Positions 35,357 to 47,206 are shown, counted from the stretch's first letter. The stretch: DNA of 64,000 bases from Collybia mongolica (GCA_013420905.1 JAAXNY010000008.1:1054001-1118000), one strand, 5' to 3'. Numbers and translations: made by a program. Notes: generated by a model from the letters alone, not told the origin.

Positions 35357-36304
35357 ATGTTTTTTGGTTCACCCTTTCGCGCATCTGTCGTGTTATCTGA
35401 CGACCTGCACTGGGACGCACCATGCGACAGACCCCGACCTGGCTATCATATACTGTTCCTAACCCAACGTAATGGAAAAACCTTGAAATTTCGACGCGCA
35501 TCCAAAACCACAAACGAAGCAGTGTCCATCATGCAAATTTTATCACTGGAACGGCGTGCCGTTATACAGGGATGCTTGTCCTCCGAACCATTAGGGAGGA
35601 CTTCGATACGTGGGACAACGGGATATGATACCGATCTCAGCGTCCGCCGCGACAGCCCTCTTGCTGCTGCTGGGCAAATCACCTGGATAGAGTCGTTACT
35701 ACGATTACCCAGCCGAGTTTACTACGTGATATTTCAGCGCATCTCGATCACTGAAAACGATCTCCTCCAACTTCTGCAGTCTTCTCCGTTTCTTACTGCT
35801 TTAGTTGTATGGGAGCCTGTGGATTCGGACGGGAATTACCTCCCGATTATGACAGATAATATTATCAACCGCCTCGTCCGTCGCGATACACCTCCCGACG
35901 TGCTCCAGGTTACGGCAAAAGATAAAACGTCCATTGAAACTGCAAGTCGGAATATCCTTCCTAATCTATCTTATCTCGAGCTCAGCGGCTCCCTTGCCTT
36001 CGGCTCCGCAGGCCTGATAGATATGCTCAAATCGAGGTGCAGCCCTTCTTACCTTCGCACTGGCAATGGATTAGTACCCGATGTCCAACTTCAGTCGCTT
36101 TGTTTGCATTTCCGCGAAGCACCGATGGATCGACCTGCCTACGAGGCGGTGCGTGGACTATTCGCACGAGAAGATCAGGAAGTTTTTATTTATGAGGACA
36201 ACAACCCGGAGGTTGTTAAACCAATGGAAGAGGAAGAACTCAACCGCGAGTTGTCGGTATTTTTCGACACATACATAGATCCGGATGCGTATGTCGCGTC
36301 GTAA
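35357..36304 (+). CDS. F-box/LRR-like C-terminal part, N-terminus apparently missing
   Basis: An intronless 315-codon frame from MFFGSPFRASVVLSDDLHWD. Its second half looks like the end of an agaricomycete F-box protein with degenerate leucine repeats: LLQLLQSSPFLTALVVWEPV, NILPNLSYLELSGSLAFGSA, DMLKSRCSPSY and DVQLQSLCLHFREAPMDRPA. No F-box (LPxELL..I..) is visible in it or in the 750 bases before it. It therefore may be a 5'-truncated gene, or a gene whose first exon I cannot see. The tail is acidic (EEEELNRELSVFFDTYIDPD). Stop at 36302-36304. The F-box relation is an inference from pattern only. Confidence 0.5.
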   Translation: MFFGSPFRASVVLSDDLHWDAPCDRPRPGYHILFLTQRNGKTLKFRRASKTTNEAVSIMQILSLERRAVIQGCLSSEPLGRTSIRGTTGYDTDLSVRRDSPLAAAGQITWIESLLRLPSRVYYVIFQRISITENDLLQLLQSSPFLTALVVWEPVDSDGNYLPIMTDNIINRLVRRDTPPDVLQVTAKDKTSIETASRNILPNLSYLELSGSLAFGSAGLIDMLKSRCSPSYLRTGNGLVPDVQLQSLCLHFREAPMDRPAYEAVRGLFAREDQEVFIYEDNNPEVVKPMEEEELNRELSVFFDTYIDPDAYVAS

Positions 36305-37639
36305 CTCTAGTGATAATCCGTAACCTAGTTACTAGGAAACGCGACCTGCGAGAATTGATCACTCTTCAACCTTGGTCTCTTTTCTCAACTGTAACGTTGA
36401 AAGATGTTCATAACCACCCCTTTAACTTTGTATATGTTGAGTTGCTGTAATGTAATTATTGCCCCCCCACGCCATTGTACGCAAAGCAGGAGATGAACAA
36501 GTGCTAATCTGAGAGCGCCGTGATTGCTGAGTTCCACCCTCTTCATGATATACGGAAACCTACACTAGGGACGAACTTTGGGTTTTTTAGGGACACCGGG
36601 CCCACCAGTTTATTATCAGGATCGGAATGCTCCATCAAAATCTTCTAGTAAATCCCGCCTAGAACCGACACCAGAAAAGAATTTCGTTCCCGGACACAAC
36701 GGCATAGTTCTTAGTCGTTATGGAATTCGTGCCCGACAGCTCAGCGCTCAGCTGCCGCGTACTCAAGGAGCTGCTTATATGGCACATCACGCAAGTCAGA
36801 TAACCAAAAGGCTTGGAGATGGCAAATCTAATGTGAGAACCAGAGGTCCTTCCCCGCGATCTTTGTTGTCACATAATCTGAGCATTGCCTCCATGATCCT
36901 ATCGCGAGACAGTTCCACAGAGGCCCTCGTAACGCTAGCTCTTCAAATCATAGCAAACGCCTGCGGCACTAAGAGTATCTGTGTCGAATAGAGTGCGGAC
37001 GCGACCAATATCGAGAGGTATGACCGTTCTTCATGATCAGTCTTTTCGAAAGGCGGCTCACGATGGGCTCAGTATTGCGAAACATCATGCCATAAGTACT
37101 TGGTTACATGTTTGTTTGCATCTTGTCGCCGAAACGTATGCACTTGTGGTAAGTTAAAGATTCCGGTCGCTGAGTGGCCCGGTCATGGTCATGCGAAATA
37201 CAATCGTCGTAGGCTCGCTATGGGAAGATCCTGCTCCGACTCGCCAAGAGTTGCAGTGAGGGGCGCTCCTTGGTGGCGATGTGAGATAAGTACGGCCTAT
37301 GTCCAAGACCCGCCCGCGGTAATAAGCATGAACATGAGCTAAAGACAGTGTTACAGGGAGGGCGGTAGTATAGGGGAGCATGTCATGGTTGAGAACATGT
37401 TTGGTAATGCTGGGAAACCGGGCGGGACATGTGGACCGTGTGGGAGTTGGAAATTCCCATCAACAAATGCTCATTATTCTTCGTCGATTGGGTCCCATCG
37501 ACAGCGCTCGTGACGCGATGGACCGCCCGAGACACATGACCATCTTCCTATGCTCCAAGGACCCGCGCACTATATAAAGAAAGATGCACGTAAAAGAGTA
37601 GAGAAAATCTTAACCAGTCCACATTCGTTATTACGCGTA
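36305..37639. other. Intergenic, includes promoter of SDR copy 1
   Basis: About 1.3 kb. A plus frame at 36578-36991 lacks motifs. A TATATAAA box at 37571-37578 lies 62 bases before the SDR copy 1 ATG and is probably its TATA box. Confidence 0.45.
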
Positions 37640-38964
37640 ATGGGACGCCTGACTTTCACAGACTTCGTACGCGAGCAGTGGAGTGCGATCCCTCCTTTGG
37701 TTACAGCTGACCTGGCAGGCAAGACCGTCATGGTGATAGGAGCGAACACGGGCTTGGGGTTTGAAGCGTCGAAGCATTTTGCGAGGATGAATCCCAGGAG
37801 GTTGATCATGGCTTGTCGAAACTCCGTCAAGGGGGAGGCAGCTGTCGAAAGTAAGCTATATGCGCATTAAGCTGCGGAGCAATGAGCCATATATTCATAC
37901 AAATTAATCAGAGCTTAAGAGGGAAACGGCATTTGAACCTGTAGAACTATGGACGATCGATCTGGCAAAGTTTTCTTCCGTTTCGGAATTCGCCAGTAGA
38001 TTTGAGGACGATGGCGGGCGGTTGGACATCCTCATCCAAAATGCAGGAATGTCCACCACCGACCGCCAGGAGACCTCAGACGGATGGGAAAGCACGTAAA
38101 TACGCGATGTCTATATATTATTGATGTCACTGACGGTTTCCAACGATAGGATACAAGTGAATAATCTATCGCTTCCTCTCCTCGCCCTTCTCCTCCTGCC
38201 GCGCATGGTGCAAACAGGAAGGGAACATGGAATCACTCCACGTCTTGTCGTAGTGACGAGCGAAATGCATTATTGGGGCAAGATAGACAATGAGGTCATT
38301 AAAAGCGGAGATATTTTCGGTACCCTGAGTAGCGAGAAATACTGCACGCCAAAGTAGGTCATCGCTTGTACAGTGAGTTGCTTAAAATTGACATGAGCTC
38401 GACGCGTTAGGGTCATGGCCCGTCGTTATCACGACTCAAAGCGTCAGGCAACCCTGAATCTGTCCCCCTACGCAAGCTGATAACCATTCTAGTTCTCAAC
38501 GTATGCTTTTTGCGCGGTTTGAATGACCGACTTCTCAAAATACCTGGAACTATCGTTGTCGACGGCGTGAACCCCGGCTATTGCTATTCAGGGCTCCGAC
38601 GGAATCTTTCGGGGATTAAGGCACTGGGAAACTGGGTTATGGAACACTTATTGGCGCACACCACCGAAGAAGGGAGTCGCCAGCTTGTCTGGGCTGCTGT
38701 TGGTGGAGCTGATATAGAGGATGAGCTCCGGGGGGCGTATATTTCGTGTTCTGAGGTGCGCGAAGTGAGTGACTCCTTGCTCACGAAGGAGGGAATGATT
38801 GCACAGGATGCCATATGGGTGTGTATTCTGTACCGTTCGATACGCTGTTCGATCCTGATTTAGGTGTAATTCTTCAGGATGAGATAGTTAAAATCCTCAT
38901 TAAGATTGACTCTCGGGTTCAAAGGACTGTCGATGAATATCTCATTACTAGAATAAGCCATTGA
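37640..38964 (+). CDS. Short-chain dehydrogenase/reductase, tandem copy 1
   Basis: An NAD(P)-dependent oxidoreductase of the retinol-dehydrogenase-like SDR group. MGRLTFTDFVREQWSAIPPL precedes the Rossmann start KTVMVIGANTGLGFEASKHF (G-x3-G-x-G). Then RLIMACRN, ELWTIDLAKFSSVSEFASRF, the Asn motif LIQNAG, IQVNNLSLPLLALLLLPRM, the catalytic Ser in VVVTSEMHYWG, and the Tyr/Lys motif YHDSK, which is completed across an intron to LNVCFLRGLNDRL. The later part reads GTIVVDGVNPGYCYSGLRRN and ELRGAYISCSEVREVSD. Six or seven exons with introns of about 50-110 bases. All catalytic residues are kept. Copies 2 (40907) and 3 (43031) share the same exon plan. Substrate unknown. Stop at 38962-38964; start chosen by alignment with the other copies. 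Confidence 0.9.
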
Positions 38965-39130
38965 ATCAGTAACCGTCCAAGCCATTGTTGTGCGGAGGCG
39001 GCGAGTAGTTGGACCCCTTTTGGGATACTGTGTATAACCTACATAATCAGCGCATCCGAATTTTGACTCGTGTTGATTCTTATCCTCTTGTCTCCTTTCG
39101 ATAACCATCCGCTAGCCAACAAAGCACCTT

Positions 39131-39923
39131 ATGTCGAACCCTTTCCACCCATTAGAAATCCACCCTGAAACAGGGGAACCAATCCTACGTCTCACTGCTC
39201 CTCATTCAAAGGTCATAATAACACCGCCAAGGATATCAGATATCGGCCCCCTCGTTACGATCCTAAACGATCGTCGAGTGTATAATTGGATGACTAGCCC
39301 TCCAGTTCCTTATCTTCCAGAACACGGAATGGAATGGATCACAGGTCAATTTGACGAGACTGCTGCAATCCTGCGCGATCTCCAGGGAGAAGGCAAGGGA
39401 AAGGATGCGTTTGCGCTTGGGTGTCCTGTCCGCATCATCCGGGAGGTGCAGGACGACGGGGCGGAAGAGTATCTCGGATATGTTGGGCTATACCGGTCGG
39501 AAAGGGGAGATGTCGTAAATGAGAATGAAAGGCGGAGGATCTTGGAGGAGGATGCGAAGAGGGAGGCAGGGGATCCCGAAATTGTGTGGGATTTAGCTGG
39601 TCGGTATTATCCCCCCCCCCTCGAGACTCTGGGATAGCGCGAAACTCACACAGTCTGGGACTGATATAGATTACCCCAAGCCCAGTCATCACGGGAGGGG
39701 CATCATAAGTGCCGCTGTTGCAGCAGTTATCAACGTATGGGCTCTTCCGCGTTTAAACGCGCATATAATTCGCGCGTCGGCGCTTGAAGGCAATGCAGCA
39801 AGCATTCGAGTGTTGGAAAAGGTGGGATTTGTTGTTATAAGAACTGTGGAAGCGGGTGAAGAGGTCCGTGGTGAATTGCGAGGAGTTACGTGGTTGGAGT
39901 GGACTTGTGATAGTCTGGATTGA
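39131..39923 (+). CDS. GNAT acetyltransferase (RimJ/RimL-like)
   Basis: An acetyl-CoA dependent N-acetyltransferase, probably for a small molecule or a protein N-terminus. MSNPFHPLEIHPETGEPILR leads to SKVIITPPRISDIGPLVTIL and RVYNWMTSPPVPYLPEHGME at the N-terminus. One intron (donor after WDLA, GTCGGTATTATCC..GATATAG, including a C10 run) joins to DYPKPSHHGRGIISAAVAAV, where the GRG-containing loop plays the part of the Q/RxxGxG/A acetyl-CoA loop. The C-terminus ASALEGNAASIRVLEKVGFV is the classic GNAT motif B (N-x-AS-x-x-V-LEK-x-GF). It lies between SDR copies 1 and 2, in the same orientation, only 166 bases after copy 1, but a shared pathway is unproven. Stop at 39921-39923. Confidence 0.88.
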
Positions 39924-40906
39924 AAATAGTGGCAAATAACTCTCGTGATGAAATCTAATACAATCTTCAACCCGTGAAATTCAAAAGAACACCCTCCAAA
40001 GCCTGTCAGCGACTATTATATCCTCAATTTCTTTTCTTTTTCGATATTGGATGCAACTGATTTATTCCAGTGGTCTGGCTCTGCGACTCCCACGGTAAGA
40101 GGTGAAGGGAAAAAAATCACCCTTAGGATCACAGAGCCTGAGAATGAATCTGAAAGACAGCATCAATATCTTGATTTGACTTGACGCCGTGGCACACTGG
40201 TCCAGTGAGGTGAACGCACGGTAACCCCGCGACTGCATCCTGGGGCTGGGGATCATGTCATGGATTCATATATTTAGGATCTACATCAATCAAAACGAGT
40301 AAGTTTACTCTTGAACCTATTACAAATTTTAGCTTATAAGTATCCAAGAGCTGATTCCCCCAAAACTAATCTCCTGGGCGTATCCCAGCATACTCAGGGC
40401 TATTCCTCCGAACTTCTACTAATCATTGTCCACCGAAGTATATAATGGTTCGTGGAATTTTTGGAACATCTTTCTTCCAAACTGGTTGCTGGAGGCACGA
40501 CACTTACGCGGTATTAGATTCGCGCGCCAGGCCCCGTTCCGCTGACTTCTAGCCGTTTGTCAGCTTCTCGCGCTCGACAGCACTTCCTTTGATGGGATCG
40601 AGTTAGAGGGATTGAGTCCCTCCTTCATGTGAGTCGCTGCTATCAATTTTACTTCCAAAAGTCACATGTTTGATAGTAGTTGCCAGTATCAATCACAACA
40701 GCGGCGGTTGGCAAGTCATCGCCGCACGAGGTTCTGCTCCCAGTTCCCAGACTATGTCCTTATGCATGATACAGGACTTCTGTCCGAAACCTTCTTTGAT
40801 CTCAAGATCACGGTACCCACAACGAACTGTAAGCTATATAAGAAATGTTGGAAATTTTGAAGGGCCGGAAACATACCCTGTTCCCTCCATTTTCGCATCC
40901 GCCGCA
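39924..40906. other. Intergenic, includes promoter of SDR copy 2
   Basis: About 980 bases without coding signal. CTATATAAG at about 40834-40842 lies roughly 70 bases before the copy 2 ATG, matching the TATA position of copy 1. Confidence 0.45.
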
Positions 40907-42224
40907 ATGCGTCTATCTTTGATGGATTTTATACGTGACCAACGTGGCCCTGTTCCTCCATTGGTCACCGCTGACCTCACTGGGAAGACCGTTATGGTGG
41001 TGGGGGCCAATACGGGTATCGGCTTCCAAGCGACGAAACACTTTGCGAACATGAATCCCGGAAGATTGATCATGGCTTGTCGAAACCCTGCTAAAGGCAA
41101 AGCGGCCGTTGAAAGTAAGTTGAATTTGCCTTGAAATGGTCGGGTAGTTGGCCTTATGCGAACTAAACAGAACTCAAGCAGGAAACTGGGTTCGAGCGTG
41201 TAGAGCTGTGGATCATCGACCTGGCAAGATTCACCTCTGTTTTGGAGTTCGCTAGAAAATTCGAGGAAGATGGCGGGCGGTTGGATATTTTCGTTCAAAA
41301 TGCAGGAGTACTGAACTTTATTCACCAAGAAACCGTGGATGGATGGGAAGAGACGCAAGTATATACTGATGACATAGGGTTAGCGTTAATGACAAGTCTT
41401 TATGATAGGATACAAGTGAATAATCTTTCGCTTCCCCTTCTCGCCTTCCTCCTTCTGCCGCGCATGGTACAAACAGGAAAGGAGCACGGGATTTTACCGC
41501 GCCTGGTCATAGTATCAAGCGAAGTTCATTACTGGGGAGATATAGAAAAGAATGCCCTCGAAAGTGGGGATATCCTAGGGACTTTGAGCAGCAAAGAATA
41601 CTGTACGACGAGGTGAGCTGTCACTGGCCCTTCCTAGTACGTGATGCTTGTATTGATCCATGGATAGGATTATGAATCGTCGTTATTTTGATTCAAAGCG
41701 TCAGCTAAATCTGAACATTCCTCCTCGTCGCGCTCACAGTTGCTCTAGTGATTAGCATATTATTTCTGCGTGCCCTCAATGACCGGCTTCCCAAAGCACC
41801 TGGGACCATTATCGCTACTAGCGTCACCCCTGGATATTCCTTCTCAGAGCTCCGACGGAACTATACGGGGATCCGCGCGTTCGCGGACGGGATTGCGGAA
41901 CGCTTCTTGGCAACCACTGCTGAGGTAGGGAGTCGACAGCTCATTTATGCTTCAGTCGGAGGTACAGGCGCAGAGGATGAGCTCTGTGGGGCATATATCA
42001 CGCGTTCCAAGGTGCGGGAAGTGAGTGATTTCGTCTTCACGAAGGAAGGCAAAATCGCACAGGAAGATATTTGGGTTTGTGGAATCATTTTTTTTTGGTG
42101 GGCTGGTTTGTCCTGATGGTTTTCATATGATCCATAGAATGAAATGATCAAAATTCTTGTCGGGGTTGACCCAAAGGTCCAGAAAATTCTCGATACATAC
42201 CTCGTCCCTAAGGCAAGTACTTGA
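40907..42224 (+). CDS. Short-chain dehydrogenase/reductase, tandem copy 2
   Basis: The second of three tandem SDRs. MRLSLMDFIRDQRGPVPPLV is followed by TGKTVMVVGANTGIGFQATK, the nucleotide-binding glycine motif; then RVELWIIDLARFTSV, FVQNAGVLN, QVNNLSLPLLAFLLLPRM, the catalytic Ser in LVIVSSEVHYWG and the YFDSK Tyr/Lys motif, spliced to LVISILFLRALNDRL. Later blocks are TVTPGYSFSELRRNYTG-like SVTPGYSFSELRRNYTG and AYITRSKVREVSDFVFTKEG. The last exon is NEMIKILVGVDPKVQKILDT to KAST, stop at 42222-42224. It is the most diverged copy (for example MVVGANTGIG and the Thr-Ala-rich AERFLATTAEVGSRQ), suggesting it split first or evolves faster. Intact in reading frame and active-site residues. Substrate unknown. 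Confidence 0.9.
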
Positions 42225-43030
42225 GGCAGGAACGTTGTTTGAGTAGTTGTTATACTAGACAGAAGCTTTGATGATAGCGGCTGTCCCCTGCATTATTTTA
42301 TGGCAACAAGTATATATGCATCGCGGCCGAATTGACTTGTATGAAAATCAAACTTCTCCTTACCGTTTTATAATAGGTCTGTGTCTCGGTCTGTTTGCTT
42401 GTATCCTCGATGGACTCGTCTGCAGGTCAAAAGTTTTGATCACGAGGATGGCTGTCCAAAGTATGCCCATCGATGCCACTGGGAGGAAACTCACAGTATT
42501 CTCATTTCGTAAGGCTGCCCAGGAGCGTTTGCGCGCGATATCTAGACTTCAACAGTTTGTGACTATATTACATCGGTAAAAGGTTGTGTTCAAAAGTACA
42601 GCTGAAATTGTAGTAACATAGTCTATCTCAATGTTCTAATATGACAATGTTGATGACGCTGCTGTAACATCACATTATTGGAAGCCTGAGGAAAAGTTCA
42701 AGTCGCACTGGTAGCTTCAGTCACCTGGAATAGATGCCACCGAGTATCAAGGATCATCGCTAAGGCCATATAAATATTCACACGACTCCAGTGGCATGCC
42801 GACCGAACACATACGCGTCCTGCTATTGAATTAATGGTGTCTGAAGACTACTTGCCGTAGGCGCCTTTAGTGATGACGAAGTCGAGCGGCCTTGACGCAT
42901 ACCTGTTGTTGCGAGGTTCGGTGAGCCCTGCGGAACTATGTGCCATACAACGAATAAAAGGAAGGGAACATATCTCATTCCTTATTCCATTTCATTCATT
43001 TTCTTTCCCTCTCGTTCCTACTAGTCGGTG
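42225..43030. other. Intergenic between SDR copies 2 and 3
   Basis: About 800 bases without a supported gene. AATAAAAGG near 42953-42961 sits about 75 bases before the copy 3 ATG and may be its TATA-like element. CATTTCATTCATTTTC lies just before the start. Confidence 0.4.
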
Positions 43031-44334
43031 ATGGCTCGTGTTACATTTATAGATTTCATACGCGACCAGTGGAGTGCCATCCCCCCTTTAACTACGGCCA
43101 ATCTGGCTGGCAAGACTGTCATGGTAATAGGGGCAAATACGGGCCTCGGATTCGAAGCGTCGAAGCATTTCGCAAGGATGCATCCGAAGAGGCTGATCAT
43201 GGCGTGCCGAAACCCTGCCAAGGGCGAAGCGGCCGTTGAGAGTGAGCTTTTTCCGTGTGAACGTTTTGCGCCATTGAGCTCATAAAATGTGATCAGGGTT
43301 CAAAAGAGATACTGGGTTCGAGCCTGTAGAGTTATGGATCATCGACCTCGCAAAATTCTCCTCCGTCTCGGAGTTTGCTAGCAAGTTCGAGGATGATGGT
43401 GGACGGCTGGACATTCTTGTTCAAAACGCAGGAATAGCAAATCACGACCACCAAGAGACCACGGACGGTTGGGAAAGCACGTTAGTATTTGATTCCCGTA
43501 TATCAGTAATGCCACTGACAAATTTTATGACAGGATACAAGTGAATAACCTTTCGCTTCCTCTCCTTGCCATTCGCCTTCTGCCGCGCATGATGCAAACA
43601 GGGAGGGAGTACAAGACCACACCACGTCTGGTAATAGTGGCGAGTGGCGTCCATTACTGGGCAAATCTTGAGAAAACGGTCCTGGAGAGCGGGAATATCT
43701 TGGGAACCCTGAGTAGCAAGGAATACTGCACACCAAAGTAGGTCGTCGCTTGTACATCATCTTGTCTATTGTTGACGCTGTTTGACGACAGGGTTATGGC
43801 TCACCGCTATTTCGATTCTAAATGTCAGTAAATCTTCTTCTAAGTGTCATCCTCAATATACTTACATTAGATCTAGTGCTTAACGTACTTTTTGTCCGCG
43901 CTCTCAATGACCGGCTTCCCAAGTCGCCTGGGACTGTCATTGTGAATAGCGTCGAGCCTGGCTATTGTTATTCAGAGCTTCGACGGAACTTCTCAGGGAT
44001 TCGGGCACTGGTGGACTGGCTTATGGAACGCCTATTAGCCCACACCGCCGAAGAAGGGAGCCGCCAGCTTGTTTGGGCTTCAGTTGGTGGAGTGGACGCA
44101 GAGCATGAACTCCGTGGGGCGTATATATCGAGTTCGGAAGTACGCGAGGTGAGCGATTTTGTGTTCACGAAGGATGGTAAAATTGCACAAGATAATATCT
44201 GGGTTTGTGGTATTTTGTTGGGTGGGCTGATTTATCCTGATATTTCTCGTTACTTACAGGATGAGATGATCAAAGTGCTTGTTGAACGTGATCCGAAGGT
44301 CGAAAAGACCATTGAGGAATATCTCATCGCTTAA
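43031..44334 (+). CDS. Short-chain dehydrogenase/reductase, tandem copy 3
   Basis: Third tandem SDR, closest to copy 1. MARVTFIDFIRDQWSAIPPL and AGKTVMVIGANTGLGFEASK (identical Rossmann loop to copy 1), RLIMACRNPAKGEAAVES, FEPVELWIIDLAKFSSVSEF, LVQNAGIANHD, IQVNNLSLPLLAIRLLPRMM, the catalytic Ser in IVASGVHYWA, and YFDSK spliced to LLNVLFVRALNDRLP. Then VNSVEPGYCYSELRRNFSGI and ISSSEVREVSDFVFTKDG, with the last exon DEMIKVLVERDPKVEKTIEE to YLIA. The usual SSE context of the active Ser is ASG here. Introns lie at the same places as in copies 1 and 2. Stop at 44332-44334. All three copies look functional; the substrate is unknown. Confidence 0.9.
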
Positions 44335-44988
44335 TCAGGTTGTTGAGCTGGGTGTTGTCCGAGTTGTGAGAGGGAGGCGGATTGTGGCGACCTCTAGACT
44401 GACAAATTCTACATCCTCTACATTAATAATTTATCATGATTGATGAGCATACGTATTCGATAATGGCCCACTCACATAGGGGCACGATTGTACCAGGAAT
44501 CTACCTCAGAACCCGGGGTGTTCGGACACCGAATTCGATCAACACTCCACACATACCTATGGGGTAAGGGTCGATAGCAAAAGGGCTTTGTGCTTATATG
44601 TGCTGTCCGAATAGCTTCAAAGCTGATTAGGCTAGCGCTTTGTAGCGCATGTCAATCTGAAGGCGTTTCAAATTGGATGAGATTGGATGACTATTTCAAC
44701 TCCATTCATCATAACAAAGTGACGAGGAGTATCATGTCTTTTGTGAAATTATCCTGCGTTTAGTTGCTATAAATGCAGTGGAGATTCGGGGCGTTAAAAG
44801 TGAAGTTGAAATATTTGTGTTGAGCGAATTCCCGAGGATGGTTGAGTTCATCGACTAACTATTGAGTGGAAAACACGTACGGTCTGATGCCAACCGACTA
44901 AATAAGTGCAAATAAGAATTAGGCTTCTCTCCAAAAGTAAGACAACGTATTCGTTTTTTTTTTCGTCTCGTTTGGGACCTATACCTCC
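44335..44988. other. Intergenic
   Basis: About 650 bases, AT-rich, with a T10 run near 44954. No coding signal. Presumed promoter of the KAT14-like gene. Confidence 0.35.
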
Positions 44989-46484
44989 ATGGCAGGGGAT
45001 GCTGCGAGTGATTCTGATGAGTACTTAGACAAGGAAATTCGAGAGACCAAGGTATTCATTGATCCCTGCTTCACTGAAACAACCTTAAACTTCGTATTAT
45101 TAGCGTCACCTTTCGCGAAAGAAACGTCGAAAAATGGACTCCAACCTAATTCATTCTGCTCCAGAACTATCATTACAGCCGCTATTGGATCAAATAGACG
45201 ACAGCGAAGAAACCACTTTCGATGATATATTCGACGGTCTACTTCCTGATTATTTGCGCGCGCGAACCCTTCTCCAAAGTCAGACAATCGAACTCGATCA
45301 GCAGGTCAATATTCTAAAATTTCAATCCATCATCGATTCTAATTCTCCTGGTAGGGGCAACCAGTTCGCCCTTTGACGCGTTCAGAGGTGACGTCTTTCA
45401 TTGACGTGATTGCAGGTGAGGGTGGACCGTTATCGCTTCACCAGCGAATACGGTACCGTAAACTGAAACTCATGCGTGCACGTGTATCAATCATTCGTAA
45501 ATCCATCCAAGCTTACTCTCGGTACAGGAAAGGCGCAGGAGTGGTCTTCCAGAGCGGAACATCCAGAGTTCTTCGGACACTGTCACGCCACTGCGTCCAC
45601 CACCAGCGAGTCTGCCAGTACAGCCACAAGTGATTGATGCCCTATACAACATCCGAACAACCCCATTTGAAAACTCGTTCCTATCACGCCTTCAAGGTAC
45701 ATGGATGCCTTCACCTGTGGGGGTCATTGCGGTGGATTGGGACATAGAAACTCCTTGGATGAGCCTGATCGCTGATATCCGAGAACACTATGCCCTGTAT
45801 CAGTGAGTCCTATACAGTGAGGCACGTTACCCTTGACCTTAATGGGTTCATAGCCCAGAACAGGAAAGATCGGCGGAGGCCTTGGCGCCTATCACTTACA
45901 CCTATCTACAACCATGCCATCTGGAGCAAGTTCATGACCTCCTGGAACGGTCCTTCTGGCGGGGTATCAATGGTAAGATTCCATATCGCAACTTGACATG
46001 TGGAACGATTACAAGTGTGCCCCAGTTAGTGATTCTTTTGATCATTCACCCGAGCGCTGTACTATCGTAGCAACCTATAAGAGATTGGTTGTCGGGATTG
46101 CCATCCTCAGCTCTCCGCGAGAGACGTACATTACATATCTTGCCGTCAAAGCCGGCTGGGACAACGCCCGAATAGCAAGGTACGCATGATTCAAGGATCG
46201 GCTAATCTGTAACTCAAATCCGGCATAGATCCATGCTGTATCATCTTATCATGCTGAACCCTAATAAAGATATTACACTCCACGTCTCTGTGAACAGTTC
46301 GGCAATGGTGAATCAAATATAGCAAGCAATTCGAAACGACACGCTAACCCCTCGTTAATAGCTTTTATACAACCGTTTTGGATTTAAGGCTGAAGAATTC
46401 GTAGCCGGCTTCTACGAGGATTACCTGGACCCTCAATCCCGTGCATCGAAGAACGCGTTTAGGCTGCGCCTCCGGCAACAATAA
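44989..46484 (+). CDS. KAT14 (CSRP2BP)-like GNAT acetyltransferase
   Basis: Its C-terminal GNAT domain closely follows metazoan KAT14/CSRP2BP of the ATAC complex: YLQPCHLEQVHDLLERSFWR, GINVSDSFDHSPERCTIVAT, YKRLVVGIAIL, YITYLAVKAGWDNARIARSM, DITLHVSVNSSAMLLYNRFG, FKAEEFVAGFYEDYL and the end NAFRLRLRQQ. The start MAGDAASDSDEYLDKEIRET splices to an NLS (SRKKRRK), then a helical acidic region (LSLQPLLDQIDDSEETTFDD). Seven or more introns were needed; the 44-base one that joins MRAR to ERRRSGLPERN restores the frame to VIDALYNIRTTPFENSFLSR. No PHD or zinc finger is visible, so this is a shorter relative of the animal protein. A nuclear role is inferred. Stop at 46482-46484. Confidence 0.84.
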
Positions 46485-47206
46485 CATGGAGCAATGATTG
46501 GAGTGCAACCTGCCGAGAAGGTGTTCGTGCCGACTGGTTCAATTCAAGGAAAATCTAGGACAAATTTGTGATCAACTCGCGCCTTTTCCGTTAACTGCGA
46601 CCCCATGGAAAGGCTCAGTATAAACCCTTAACGGCATTTTTATTTTCTCATGTCGCTTAACTATTGTTTCCCCCAAACTTCGTACTAATTCTCCCCACGG
46701 AATAAGGAATATACCGTGCGACATATCAAAAACGTCTTCGACTGCACTGGTACATTCTCAGTGAATGTGGTCTAGAGAAATTACGATAATTACCTGTGCA
46801 GGAACATGATATATCAACGTTCTAAACTGGTTGATATGCCAAAACCGGACGAGTCGTGCGAGTCGGCGGAGGAGCAAGGCACTACTCTCCTGACTACCTG
46901 TTTCGTTCTGGGCGGTGCACTTTTCAACCGATCAACCATCCTATTCCAGAGAGGTCGCGACCAGATATAATCGATTTTGGTCGAGGGGGTAGGGGTGTCT
47001 GGGGTTTTCTTTGACTTGGCCGACTTTTTATGAAGCCTTTTTATTTTCCGGAATAAAACAGTCACGTCACAATTCTGGGGAACAGGTAGCGCTAAAAGTA
47101 CAATAGGTCTAGGTATCGCTGAAGTGTGGTGATATGGGTATGGAGTGCGGTGATAGTAAAATAAAGTTGGAAATGCAGAGGGCAGAGGACGTAAGGAACG
47201 TGAACA
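46485..47206. other. Intergenic with one small basic open frame
   Basis: About 720 bases. An 83-codon minus frame at 46814-47065 (MTVLFRKIKRLHKKSAKSKK..) is Lys/Arg-rich but I do not recognise it and cannot show that it is a gene. It could also be part of the 3' region of the following minus-strand gene. Confidence 0.3.

Noticed and set aside
42268..42579. 103-codon plus frame after SDR copy 2
   Set aside because: It shows no family motif and no splice partner; treated as chance.
37571..44334. SDR triplet plus GNAT as a secondary-metabolite gene cluster
   Set aside because: No backbone synthase, P450, transporter or cluster regulator is present nearby; simple tandem duplication explains the layout.
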